The notes below the pieces were generated by a model. It did not search any database. It saw only the letters and a program-made list of their open reading frames with translations, and was not told where the DNA came from. Shown piece by piece: positions 11,999 to 33,324 of a stretch of DNA of 64,000 bases (positions are counted from its first letter, which is position 1; each line of letters begins with the position of its first letter). Source of the DNA: Parapristionchus giblindavisi (taxonomy: Eukaryota; Nematoda; Chromadorea; Rhabditida; Diplogasteridae); NCBI GenBank assembly GCA_943737045.1, contig CALSFV010000228.1, positions 997,501-1,061,500 of the forward strand, in the 5' to 3' direction. A program made the translations under genes and the position numbers.

Positions 11999-14910
11999 CC
12001 ACTCACTAATCAATTGAGTTGTACATAGTTCAATTAATATCTATCTTTATCGCATTTACTTGCCTGTAGATCTACAAATTTCTCATAGAGTATGTCTCTA
12101 GAATTCGGTTAGTATTTATTGGTTTTAATTTTCCTTTTTGCTCATATTGAATATGGAACATCATCAAGCTTTGAATTCATGCGGCTCGCTATTTATGAAT
12201 TGTTTTGTATACTACATTCTTTCACTGTTGCCTTTATTACTTAATCTCTCCCATTGTTTCCTTTCATTCTTAATGATACCACACGAGTTCAATTTTGGTC
12301 TTGTGTTGATAAAGACATTTTTTATGTTGATTCTCCTTTCAATATACCTCAACTGTTTTATCTTATTAGATGAATACATTTCTTTCAAAAGAGACTTTTG
12401 ACGACGAATGATGGTGTAGAGTAGCGCACACAACGTGGTGTCAGTGGTGCGTGGGGTGCGTGCAAACAACAGAACATCTTTTGCCACTCTGCTTACAACT
12501 TTACCAAAACGTTTTGTCGTGTTGTAGCTATGTTCTGATATTCTCGCTTTTGCATATAATCGTGAATAGTCGCTAACTAACCTTATGCAAATTTCATATT
12601 CTATATTTGTTTTATTCTTCTTTGTTTAGCTTTTCTTTCGGTTGAACTTTAACTTTTTGTGTTATTTTGTTTAGTATTTAAAAACTATTTCCGTTTTATT
12701 CAATACATTATCACTGTTGAAATGTGCGAATGTAGATTCAACTTCTTCTTGTGCGTCCGTTAATCTAAACTCAATTTATGCTTATTTTTGTTCATTCTGA
12801 ACTTTCACTTCGAAGACATATTATCGTATTTTTATCCCCCCCCCCCACTAAAAACTCAACTGAAAGTATGATTAAGTGTTGTTGATAGGTCGTAGTATTC
12901 ATCTGTCTGATCAAAAAATAATATATTGTCGCGTTGTTGATTTCTTTGGCACCTGCCGCCATACCATTTCGTTTATTGTCACTGTGAAAGTTCGCCGAAC
13001 TACAGAATTTGCAAAAGAACCAGTGCGAATGGGAATAGAACCCACTAAGAAATAGTGCGAGACAAAGGAACTTGTCAATACACCATTGGGTAGATACATG
13101 GGATGCGATAGATGAACTGCACATACCGAGTGATAGGGAATAGGGGTGGATAGAGATAAGATAAAAGTTCCACGAACTTTTCATCCACGATGGGCTATTC
13201 TCAAAATGGGAGGTTAGAGAAAAAACGAGAGAGCATTTATAATTGAGAGTGCGCAGAGAAATTCAATTCTTCCCTGCTACTTAGAGAGGGGAAGATTTGG
13301 GAATCGCTCTCGTTGTCTAACTTTCTCTACTGATCTATCGCTCTCTCACTCGAAAAGTTCACTCTCTTTATGACACTAGCCCATACCCTCAAAAATGGAT
13401 TGAACTTCCACCCGATTCCCATCATTTATAAGGGGAAATGGGAGCGAACTTCTTGATCTCGCTCCCTTTTAGAAGGGAATTGGTACGGCGGCTGTACGAA
13501 TTAAGTGGCATACTGTGTTCCAACACTTGCATAAAACTTCGTCTTGAATAAATCTCATTTATTTTTGAATTCTGTTGATGTATTTCATCCGAAATGCAGT
13601 GTTAGTAAGATAAGAATGATACTGATAGTTAATTGCTAGCATGTAATTGATGAGGTTAACTTTATTCGTAAGTGTTTCAAACCCTGGTTCTTTCACAAAG
13701 TTTCTGAATATACTCTCACTTAGTATTTCTCATTAAATCAGCACAACAACTCTTACTGTTACTGTGATGCACATATCAATATTCACTGAAAGAATTGTGT
13801 CCGAGGAAGGGAAGCGTAAATAAATTGATGACAATTCCAAGCGAATGATCGGGAAATAGATGTGATGACAATTCCATGTTTACTATTGATTGGATCAGTG
13901 AGGATCACTATGTAGATATATCAATCCAAATGAGAACATAGAGGTGACAAGGAAGTGTGAAAGGGGTTAACGAACAATTTGGAGGGTTGTGTCCATGACC
14001 CAGGTTGATTAGCAATACATACGTGGCTCAACCACGATAATGATCTTCCTTTAAAATTTCGGTATCCTCTTTCATAGATTGAGATCAATATCATTTCTGT
14101 TATTCCGTCAGTGTAATGCACTGATTTTGTTGTCTAGAGTACATCATAATCGCTGACTGAGACCATTACGGATCATCGATTGAACGAGGATCATTCATGT
14201 GCCCTCTCTCTCCAATCCACGTTGAAGAAAGATCACGAATGATGTAATTCCTACTCTTCTTTGTGATTTTTTCTTATTGTAATCTCTGTTACAGTTCGTA
14301 AGATCATTGTAAATGTACTGATAAATGAATTTGAAAGAAAAAATCGATATGATATATGTGACTATCGTGAGTAAATGGTCTCGAACCACAAGTCGCTATC
14401 TCTCATTCTTCACAACCATTTCGTCTTCGTCTTCATCTCATTCTCTATCTTCTATCTCTTCAACCGATCACTGAGCAGATAGACTGAGTTGTCTACTCTA
14501 TCCATCGTATCTTTCCACCTCTACGTCTCTCTTACTCACTACTATCTCTACTTGCGCTCTTAGTATCTACACCCTCTTCTCTCTCCGAATTGCCACACTC
14601 ACGCCACTTTCTCGCTTTTTCCAGTGAACATTTCCTTCTAGTCCTCTATCATCGCTCGCTTATTGCCTCTTCTTACGATTATTCAATTATATAGGCAATA
14701 AGTAGCTTAATCTTACTCTGGAGTTATTCAAAAAGCTCTGCTAACTTCTTGTTGCTGTACTGTTGTCCCAGTTTTCGATCTTACTCTTGGTTAAGCGTAA
14801 TCTGGTAACTGTTAGGTAGAAACATGAATCTCACTCCATTGCGGCATTATTTTGATTATCATATCATTATAATTTTTATTGTATTGATTTGATTATATTA
14901 TCAGCCAGGG
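11999..14910. other. 2.9-kb intergenic region between ARMH3 and AACS
   Basis: AT-rich with no supported exon. It includes a run of ten or more C at about 12838-12847, a GGGAGCGA...TCGCTCCC stem near 13440-13470, and pyrimidine-rich sequence at 14400-14650. Small open frames on the minus strand (12212-12487, 12792-13184) have AT-driven composition and no family signal. The AACS promoter and 5' end lie at the right, with a ttatcag splice-acceptor-like site ending at 14904. Confidence 0.5.
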
Positions 14911-24006
<9,096 letters not shown>

Positions 24007-26452
24007 TACCACTTGATCCTTATTACTAGACTACCGTAGCCTCATATCTTATCCCGAGTATATCCCCATATATCCTGTGCCTTTATAGACTAATTCATTC
24101 CGATATCTACCTGATTCTTCGTTCACTCACACAACTAGATCATTCCTTATTCTAATTCTTCTCCCTTTGTTGTCATTCTATGGATAATTCTATTACTTTG
24201 TGCTTCTTCTTCTGTTGTCCCAATAATAATAATAAGCTTTCAATAAAAGCGCCTTTTTCGTCAGACTCTTTTTCCTCAATTCACAACAACAATTCCTTCT
24301 CAGGAAACAGACATCGACTTCCTTTCTTCTTCTCCTTCTCCTTCTTCTCCATCTACTTCTTCTTCTGCTCTCATTCTTCGTCAACTTCGATATTCAGTCT
24401 CTCTTGTTTATATTCAGTCACTGAAATCGGATCTTCTTTCTCTCACAGATCGAATGGACACCACAGTCAACCCCACTCAGCGTTACTCCCCCCCCCCCAT
24501 CCATAATTAGTATGCACACATACACGTATTCTCGATTTCTCATTATTCTCCTTGATCGATTCTCAAGCAGTAGTAGTAGTATTCCGAATGGAGCTCCGCC
24601 CAGACAAAATTACTCTCCGCCTCTTTTCATTCATTTCAATTCTGGATCTCTATATCGACTGTCCTCCTGTCGTTGAGAGCAGACGAGTACGGCCTAACAC
24701 CGGCCCTTCCTTTCCTTTTATCATTGACTGATTACCATTCATCTTTCCTCTCACCGATAATGGAATAAGGAGCGTGAGTGAGTGCTTAATGTGCCCCCAA
24801 AAAGAGTACACGAGTGGTTCCTCTTCGATATCCTCAACAATTGTTGGTCAATCTGTTCATAATGGATTAAGGGTCCCTCGCTCATTCATCCGTGCTCACT
24901 TTCCCCTATAAGAGTAGTCCACTAATTCGATAGATGTGCCCGTTCTCATAATTGGCAAGTCGAACGTGACGAGCGAAGAGCGGAGAGGGGAGAGGGTAAG
25001 GGGAGGAGGAGGAGGATGAGAGATAGAGAGAGGGAGAGGGAGAGGGAGAGATTGAAAGGAGAGGGAGAGAGGAATGAACACGAACCTTGCATAATATTAG
25101 GAGAAAGCGCTCAATATCTAGAGAGCATCCAGATAGAATCGGGAGAGAGAGAATGAGTAGATTGAGATATTCCATAGACACAGAAAAAGACGGAAGAGAG
25201 AGCATTGACAAGTGAGAGAGTACAGAGAAAAAGAGCGGGTAAAAGAAGGAGTGTATCCGTTTTCACTTTCCATTCGGCTTCTCTTGCAAGATGTCGACGT
25301 TCGATTTCTCCACTTTCATCATTTCCTTCAGTCTTCTAATCAATTCAACTATAAACATTGTGCTGACAGTGCATTATGTCCAATTCTTTCTCCTTTACTC
25401 CCTCATTTCCTTCTATCGACCAATTCATTATCTCATTTTTACCGTCGTCCATACACACGGCAACACCTTTGACTACTCGCACATAACTCATAATTACCTC
25501 ACAACCGATATGATCCGTGACTTTCCCCTCACCTCTTCTCTCCTTCTTCTCGATCTCTCTCTCCCCCCTCTCTCTCTTTATCTCTATCTCTATTCGAGTC
25601 TCCTCCCCTCCTTCTTCGGGACCGCCTTCAGGCTAGAATCACTTCGCTCCCTTGACTCCCGCTCTCCTCCCTGTCTTCTCTCCTCCTGCCTCAGTCTCCC
25701 TCTCTCGCCTTCTCCTCTTCCCCCTCTCTCCTTACCTCTGCTTTCTTCGCTCTCCCATCTCTACTATTCCTCTCTCCTCCCCTCTCTCCCCCTTCTCCCA
25801 TGTTCATTCTTCACTGGTTGTTGATGCTGTTCCAAGTAGAGAATCCTTCTCAATGTGGATCGTTTCCTCTCTCTTCGAGAGAGAGAAGGAGAGAGGGAGA
25901 GGGAGAGAGAAGAAAAGACAACAAATTGTCTGTTGTTATTCATATATGGAGAGAGATGCACAAGTGGTTGATATAGAGAAAGAGAGAGGACATTTCGGAT
26001 TCAGAGAGGGAGACATGGAGAGAGAAAAGATAAATATGTTCATTTTATCTTCCCTTCGTTCAGCTATAAAGAGCCATCAAAATGCATATTTCTACACTTG
26101 TCTACTCCTCTCGTCAATCCATTATTCCTCATCTCTCCCTCCGGTCTGCTTTTTCCTCGCCTCTCCTCTCCTCCTCTTCCTCTCCTCCCCTCCTCTTCCT
26201 CCCTATTCCCCTCCTCTCCTCCTCTTCCTCTCCTCCCCTCCTCTTCCTCCCTATTCCCCTCCTCTCCTCCCCTCCTCTTCCTCCCTATTCCCCTCCTCTC
26301 CTCCTCTTCCTCTCCTCCCCTCCTCTTCCTCCCTATTCCCCTCCTCCTCTCCTCTTCCTCTTCCCTCTCCATTCCTATTTCAGCTTCCTCCTCTTATCGT
26401 CTCTCTCTCTAATATAAATCTCATTGAGGGAGGGAAGAGACAGAAATCACAG
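24007..26452. other. Repeat-rich intergenic stretch, strand-biased purine/pyrimidine tracts
   Basis: Contains the AACS 3' UTR, then long CT-rich or GA-rich tracts (GA-rich about 24965-25080 and 25880-26030, CT-rich about 25540-25800). The long open frames at 25291-25824 and 25652-26569 are made of Ser/Leu/Pro from pyrimidine tracts and are not credible genes. A 47-codon frame from an ATG near 24588 (MELRPDKITLRLF...) is the only mixed-composition frame; I do not call it. Confidence 0.5.
26159..26360. repeat. CT-rich minisatellite
   Basis: Tandem imperfect copies of a pyrimidine unit of roughly 30-60 bp, recognisable by the recurring cctcctcttcctccctattc core at about 26190, 26245, 26275 and 26320. 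It lies just upstream of the first exon of the following hypothetical gene. Confidence 0.85.
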
Positions 26453-29400
26453 ATGCTCCAATCAAAGACGGGTACCCACCACCAGCCGATGGTACGCTTC
26501 TTTCTTTGTCTCTCCAAGTCAATTATTATTATTATTAAATTAACAATATTAATCGATGTACAAGTATAGGTTTGCATGCACAAAATGTAAATTTTCAAAA
26601 AAATATAGGTTAGTTATATTGTGCCTTATGGTGTACTCCGCTACTCATACATGAAAATGAAAGTGGAACTAGCATAACCAAGCTTCCGTAAGCAACGACT
26701 CAAAATACATCTGACATTGTGATGTTTGGTTGCAATATACCGTACCTCCTCGTAGACATGCAAAATGTCATGTTTTTGTCTTTGGGCTAATGTTTACCGT
26801 AATGCAGAGACTACTGTAGTTCGTCGAGCATAACTCTACTATAGTCTTCTCGTATCTTTAACGGTGTCCTTCATCCATGATCTCACACAAGTGGTTCAAA
26901 TAGTAGTGGTTGTTCGTGTGAGAAGCCCCCCCCCACTCTCCTCCCTCCCTCCCTCCCTTCACTCCCCCTCCCCTTTCGATCGGCCTCCTTTCTCTTTCTT
27001 CACTATCGACCCTTCAATGTTTGGCACTTACACCATTCTGCTCTGTTTCTCTGTTGCCCCATCTACCTACCCATTCGAAATATATGGAAAAAGCCAGGGA
27101 ATCGTAAAATTGGGACAAAAAAGCCCTGAGCGTGTCTTATGGTTGTTCGCCTAAGGAAGGTAATGAGAGATGGACGAAACGGGAAGGGGAGATGGGGGGG
27201 GGAAACTTTGAATGCGAGGCCTACTTTCCCTATGAGAAAAGAGGAGAAGATACGATCAAATAGAGGTTTAGTGCCATAAATTTTCAAGGCAAAAAAAAGC
27301 CAGCCGAATAGAGTGTAGAGGGATAGTCAGACAGACAGACATATAGAGAATAGGGGAGGCGCATAGTATAAGGGGGGGGGGGGCGGAGGGGTGGGACTGA
27401 ATAGCAGTCACTAACACTACTAGTGTTCCACTCTCTTGTTGTAGTACTGGCCATCCTGGCCTTAATACTGTAGTATTAAGTCCCTAATACCCTGGTCTAG
27501 GTCTTAGTACTTGAAAATGAAGTCGTATATGGTCTTAGTAGATCACTACTCCAATACATGCAACTAGGTTACTTAGGTACTCAAACGATAAGTCGTGAAA
27601 AGTATTGAAGTAGATATTGCAGTCGATGCCACTCGATCTCTCGACTGCGTGCAGCAACATCAAGAAGAGCATCACAGTGGACACAACTACGGGAGAGAAC
27701 AACGAGAACATCTGGTCATCCAAATCTGTCACGAACGAAATGATTAAGAACGAGACTACTAAACTATCCCAGGTATCCACATTAAACTCATTGACGTAGC
27801 GGCCGAAGCACCACGAAGCACAATTTAATATAGTAAAGTTGATACAGTATAATTTTAACTTTGATGCGCCTGCAAACTCATACTTGTACATAATATCTTC
27901 TTCATTCATTGAAGCATGCTCATGTACTGAAACAATCACGTGCACGTATTTTTGAAGCACCAGTATTCCTATTATTCCTTATGGACAGTCACTATCAAAA
28001 TACTGTTCAAACATTAGAAACCAAACCCGATAACTGATCGATCTTTAGAATGATATCATGGGTATTCAAGTGAGAGTGAAAACAATGATACATTTGATTT
28101 CTCCTTCCCATCTGATCGTTATCTCTTCTCAACGTATAAACAGAAGTAGTTCATTCATATTCCATAGTGCATCTTCTGATTCCATCTTCTTTTGATTACT
28201 GTTACACCCTTTTCTTCGTCTATCTCACTTTATTCCCCCTCTCTCCTTCTCTATTCCATCTACTCTACACTCTTTTATGCGATCATTGAGCGCGCAGTGG
28301 GAGAGAGAGAGGGAGAGAGAGAGAGAGAGGGAGAGAGAGAGAAGCTGTTTGATCTACCCTCTCTATGACTATTCAAAGATACGGAGAAGAGAGATGGTTT
28401 ACTATACCTCCCATTGAGTTCTCCAAATATATATACTATATTGTACTCATCTCCCCTTCTCTTCTGAGGCATCTCTTCACTCTCATTTTACCATCTTCAA
28501 TCGCCATCACTATTCTCTTCACACACACACACACGCACATACACCAACCAACAACCTTACCCAAAACTGGTTGTTACTTTCCCTCCCCTCCCTCACCATC
28601 AATCTGTCCTCACAACTACTCAAAAGAGGACTAGAAATGAATAATCTCAAAATGGTCAAGAACACACTTTTTCCATTCAAGATGAAGAAGATATTGAGTT
28701 GGTTGCGTGAGAGATCGAGAGAACATTTTCAACTTAAGAGGAGAAGAAGGAAGATGGAGTAGATTGGCCAAAAACATAGATGGAGTTAGTGAGAGAGAGA
28801 TCGATCATAGATAGAGCATGACACTAAAAAGGCAATATTTATAGATATCATAATAATAAATTTATCGTTTCTTGGACAAGAGAAAATAACGATATTCTAT
28901 GTATGATATATTTTGATTATTAAAGGAAGAATCAGTTATCTCTTTCTTGAGTGAATCATTGAAAGTCGTGGCGGAAATTCTTTAGAGAAAGTGTCTGTCG
29001 TGTATTCTCTTTTGATATTGTGTGGCCTTGTTCTGTTAGTATCAATGTCCATAAAAGTACTGTAAAGACGATCTCTGAAACGAGAATAGTTCAGTGAAGA
29101 AGAGATCGAGCCCGTAGACACACCATAAAATGGGAGAGGGGAAAAGATGGAGAGGGAGAGAGAGGGAGAGAGAGAGAGAGAGAGAGAGAGTGAGGGAACG
29201 AGGATCGTAGCGACAAAGAGACAGAGATTAGACATTCAACCATTCTGTAAATATTACCCCCTCTCTGTGCCATTCCGTGCATATTCCGTGCTGAATATAC
29301 TCAAATAGGGACTAGTATAGTCTTCTTCTTCTTCTTCTAAGAATCGTTATCTTTCCAGGAATCAAAGTCGTCTGCTCCTGACTTCGATGAAGTGCTAAGT

Positions 29401-29681
29401 TCGATCTCCGCAGACGATGAGATGTTTGATCTTCAGAAGATTCGAGACAAGATCGATGCTATGAAACTGACGGCTGAAGATGATTTTGAGAGGTAAAAAG
29501 GATGCCGAAGTACAAGCAAAGTATTGTTGATTTCTGTTAAACTAGAAAGTTCAAGTAACTAAATACTGGGTTTTCACTCTCGACGTCAAAGCCAATTTCT
29601 AGCTAAGCCCCTGCCTGTGACCAATCACGTTAATCTCCACAAATCCTCTGTGACTATCGCAATCGGATGGAATCGAAACAA

Positions 29682-29770
<89 letters not shown>

Positions 29771-31614
29771 TGGTTTAGACGGTACACTGCGTACTCAATA
29801 AGTTCAGTATTAATCGGATTGAAAAGATACCCGGGTGGGATCAAAAAGGGATAGTACCCATGTCTTTTCTAGAAAGTCTTCGAAAGATGGACTGATGCAC
29901 TGTTGCAAGGTCGATCATGTTAGCACTTTTGATGGGGGGATAGAGAAGAGGGGGGCAATTACAGTCCAATTGTGTACAGCAGATGTTTCGTCCTTCTGGT
30001 AGTATCTCATACGGAGAAAGGATAGGCTCATTAACCATTCTCTTCTTTATAATATGCCTAGCTCATCTCATCTCGTTATACAATTATCAGAGACAGGTTC
30101 AGAAATAACTCTCGTGATTCAGTGAAAAACTGAGGCAGACAAAGAAAACGAAGGGAGAGATAGAGGTAGAGTGTGTGGCTTTCCAAAGTAGATACAAAAC
30201 TTGCACCTACAGTTGTATTCCCATGCCAGTTACAAGACTACTACCGATCTTTGAACACTTCTTCATTAAAATTGATCCATCCTGATCCTTTAATCGCCCT
30301 GCCTTCTATATAGACTTTCTCATCTCATTTTCAGTTGTTGTCACAAGACAAATTAAATTAAGAGAAGGAGAGTAAGAGATCATTCATCATATTACGGTCA
30401 TTTTTCGGGGAAAGTCAGGTGCTTTCATAGAATTTGCAGAGAAAAAGGTGGAATTGAATGGTGTCTGGGTAGCGCAGTGTTCAAAACTCAATTATCGGAA
30501 AGAAAAAGGGAAGGGGAAAATTGTTACAAGACGAAGATATTTATATCTTTTCTTTTTTTGTTTAACGTTACTTGTGTTATGAACGCTGCATTAGTGAAGA
30601 AGAGAAAACTTATCGAGTCGCCGATGATTTGTGACACAACCGGTTTCAAAATTGAAAGTTTCTACAGTGAACGAACAAATGTACCACCCATTGACTATCC
30701 AATATGCTGGTCTGTTCAACGAAATAATGAGTTCCTCACTAAAGCGTGCGTTCAACCAAACCGCCTTTGATATATAGTCGGAGATTATAATAAAACACTT
30801 ATGGAAAAGTACGTGGATCCCCTCTACTTACTTGCCAAACTACAGTAAGGGAAGATGATCTGTAAAATTCAACTTGTTCTTGATTCGAAAACCATGGACT
30901 AAGACAATAAATTTCATCGAATTCTCTGCGAATGAAATGGGTTGAAAGGGACCATATTTCATTGTTAATCTCCTCTATTTCCTTTGTCCCCGGCCGGTCT
31001 CTCTAACAACGGGAGACGGAGTGGAAGGGAGAGGAAGCAAAGGGACCAAAACACCATCATCTATCTTACTACTCTGTCAAAGTAAGAGATAGAGGATGAG
31101 AGAAGGGAGAGATAACCTTGCCGTTGAAACAAATTGACTTGCCATGATTTTTAAAATATCGCATAAGACCTGTACATTAGTAGTACGGGAGTTAATAGGA
31201 TATTTCAATAAATAAAAAATGAAAGATGAACATGTATATGTCACGTACTATGAATAATTTGTTAAGGAAATGACTTCGGAAAAATAAAACAGTACATATG
31301 TTTTTTGGTAACGATAGTGAGTCACCAATGCTAAAATAGTAACTAATTAACGGAAGATTTATTTTCCATATTTTGGGTAATACTTTGATATTCTTTAATT
31401 CTACTAAGGTTCTTTCCATGTCTTTATGGTAGGGCAGAATAAATTTCTTATTTTAAATATCAATCAAGTTGGAGTCATTAGAGTTCAAAGATCAAAGATG
31501 ATTAATTTCAGAGCGATGGCTGATCAAGCGTCATTCGATGATCTCGATCCTCCTCAGTATGTCGTCTACGCAAATGACTACAGTGAGGAGCTCCAATTCT
31601 ATTTGGAGATGTGA
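26453..31614 (+). CDS. Hypothetical acidic protein, four exons
   Basis: Four exons that join in phase: 26453-26491, 27623-27772, 29359-29492, 31512-31614, giving 141 residues. The product is polar and acidic, without a signal peptide or membrane segment. Exon 3 (DEVLSSISADDEMFD, then LQKIRDKIDAMKLTAEDDFE) looks helical and coil-forming, and exon 4 is an acidic tail ending YVVYANDYSEELQFYLEM. The composition and non-repetitive codons contrast sharply with the GA/CT repeats around it, which supports real coding. I recognise no family. Exons 2-4 are better supported than exon 1, where the ATG directly follows an acceptor-like cacag; the true N-terminus could lie elsewhere. Confidence 0.5.
27408..27489. 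repeat. Three short perfect hairpins in a row
   Basis: Within 80 bases lie AACACTA-C-TAGTGTT, GGCCA-TCC-TGGCC and CTTAATACT-GT-AGTATTAAG, three near-perfect inverted repeats with tiny loops, in intron 1 of the hypothetical acidic-protein gene and just after a poly-G run (about 27370-27385). Confidence 0.7.
28298..28342. repeat. (GA)n tract
   Basis: Short GA microsatellite, about 45 bp with GGG interruptions, in intron 2 of the hypothetical acidic-protein gene. A similar tract is at about 29142-29190. Confidence 0.9.
29683..29769. repeat. (GA)n microsatellite
   Basis: About 87 bp of uninterrupted GA dinucleotide repeat in intron 3 of the hypothetical acidic-protein gene. Confidence 0.97.
30580..30771 (+). 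CDS. Small ORF inside an intron, possible unannotated exon or gene
   Basis: An ATG at 30580 opens a 63-residue frame (MNAALVKKRKLIESPMICD..., ending TKACVQPNRL) with mixed, non-repetitive composition, three cysteines and an NVPPIDYPICW segment. The frame stays open upstream through a hydrophobic KIFISFLFLFNVTCV stretch that would resemble a secretion signal if an upstream start or splice site exists. It lies in intron 3 of the hypothetical acidic-protein gene, same strand. No family recognised; it could be chance. Confidence 0.25.
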
Positions 31615-31963
31615 AGTTCTCCGTATCACTCAAATCTATCATTATTATTGTACAAACCCCCTTTCCTGTCATGCTGTATACACCTTGTCCCCCCCTTCTC
31701 TGTAACATTTAGGCAGGACCCTCTTAGTCTCATTTGTGTTCGTGTGCGTGTTTAGCTTATCCCTGTATAGTTGCGTCCTGTCGCCCCTATTTGATCTTTG
31801 ATCAGTACATTCTGGTCATGCATTGGTCCCTGTGCGTCCAATGCAACACTCATTCATTCATCGTTCTTGACAACTTATTCCTTCATCTGCGGTAAGTATT
31901 TCATCGATATGCGGTTTCCAACAACAGAACGGTTCCCTTCCCATACCAGACACTTCCTCTTCT

Positions 31964-32019
31964 GATCTTTGATCTTTGATCTTCGATCTCTGATCTCTGA
32001 TCTTTGATCTCCGATCGTT
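31964..32019. repeat. Tandem 7-bp array (GATCTTT-type)
   Basis: Eight consecutive 7-bp units beginning GATC: GATCTTT, GATCTTT, GATCTTC, GATCTCT, GATCTCT, GATCTTT, GATCTCC, GATCGTT, then GATCC. The same unit recurs as short dispersed arrays elsewhere in the window. Confidence 0.9.
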
Positions 32020-32529
32020 GATCCACTCGAGTTCTATCTTTACAATCGCTTTTCCTACACGTTTTCCAGTCAAGACAAATAGAACGAAAGTAAGTAGATA
32101 TGGTACAAAGAAGCTTTCGTCTATATAAATGACTGCATTCTCACTCTCTTAGTGTTCTTTGATCTTTAATCTCTCTCGTTGTAATCCATTCCTTTCCATT
32201 CCTTTATGGTGAAATAACTCTCGGATATTGTACTGGATAATAATTAGATGAATGGTCATCATGATAACTCTAAGTGAATCTGAATGCGCGGGGACAAGAA
32301 TCTCTTCATCAGACCGATGATCATTCACTCTTCTTATTATTCATACCCGTTACCATCCATAATGCCTGTCTCTCTTCTTTTCTCACTTGTGATGTCGAAG
32401 ATACGGCTATAAACCATTTGACTCCGGGATACAGCGTACTTCGCACCTTCTCAAGAGACTTCGCAGATTACTTAATGAGTCTAAGGGATACTAAAGACGT
32501 GCTTAGCAGAGAGACTTAACGAGTCTCTA

Positions 32530-32530
<1 letters not shown>

Positions 32531-32565
<35 letters not shown>
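32531..32565. repeat. Poly-G tract of 35 bases
   Basis: Uninterrupted G run on the plus strand. Such runs can form G-quadruplexes and are unstable during replication. Shorter G or C runs occur at about 12838, 22570, 27370 and 55096. Confidence 0.95.
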
Positions 32566-32566
<1 letters not shown>

Positions 32567-33324
32567 ACAAGATGTGTTGAGAAGAGGGTAGGAAGTAATA
32601 AAGATTTATGATGTAGGAAGACAGAAAGTGAACATATGGCTGACGTTCCGTGAAATGGTTGTGCAAACTACAATACACACACTTATGCATGATATAATGG
32701 AATGGACCATGGACAAATAAACCCCTTTGCGTGCATTTCACAAAGAGGTGTGCGAAAGATACGACCATATTTGACATGGTTCAACTACATTGTAGATATG
32801 GTCCGTAATAATATATTCCGCGTAGAAGAAAAGCAATGACGACCAATGTGATTCTGTCGCATATTCACTGAATTGTTGAGGCAATTTCTATTGTATGATC
32901 GAAATTGAAATACACCACAGGGAACAGTGATAAAGCCGTTGTGTCGTTCTGAATAATCATTCCAGTCGACAAAGTAGAAAAGAAGAGATCATTGGATTAT
33001 TCGAAAAGATTATATAGATGTATATCCCTTATTATTAAAGAGATGAGACATGAGAACCTTATGAGTCGAATAAAGCTGAGTTGGAATAATGTCGTTGTAT
33101 CCATTGGAAACCAGTTCTGTCTCGCTCTCTCTCGTTCACTCCTTATTCATCTTGATCTATTCTATCGAAGCGGCTTAGTACCACTTCTTGTCCAACTGTC
33201 GTCCATAATAGCTTCTTCCTTTAATTAGCCTTAGATTAACGAATTTGTGAAAAAACGCGCATGATTTGCGCTATTACTTGTACCTTATACCCACCATATC
33301 CTGACATTGAGATCGTAGCCCATG

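Larger units (their letters stand above)
31615..33324. other. Intergenic, heptamer array and poly-G tract
   Basis: 3' flank of the acidic-protein gene, then non-coding sequence holding a GATCTTT-type heptamer array (31964-32019) and a pure G run (32531-32565). The open frame at 32992-33228 has no splice sites or family signal and is not called. Confidence 0.5.

Noticed and set aside
12792..13184. 130-codon minus-strand frame
   Set aside because: No family signal, no convincing splice sites, and an overlapping frame is open as well; reads as chance in AT-rich intergenic DNA.
25291..26569. Frames of 177 and 305 codons on the plus strand
   Set aside because: Composition is Ser/Leu/Pro from CT-rich tracts; no domain, and the same region is open in other frames. 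Only 26453-26491 is used, as an exon candidate.
30461..30500. tRNA A-box-like TGGGTAGCGCAGTG
   Set aside because: No B box or cloverleaf follows.
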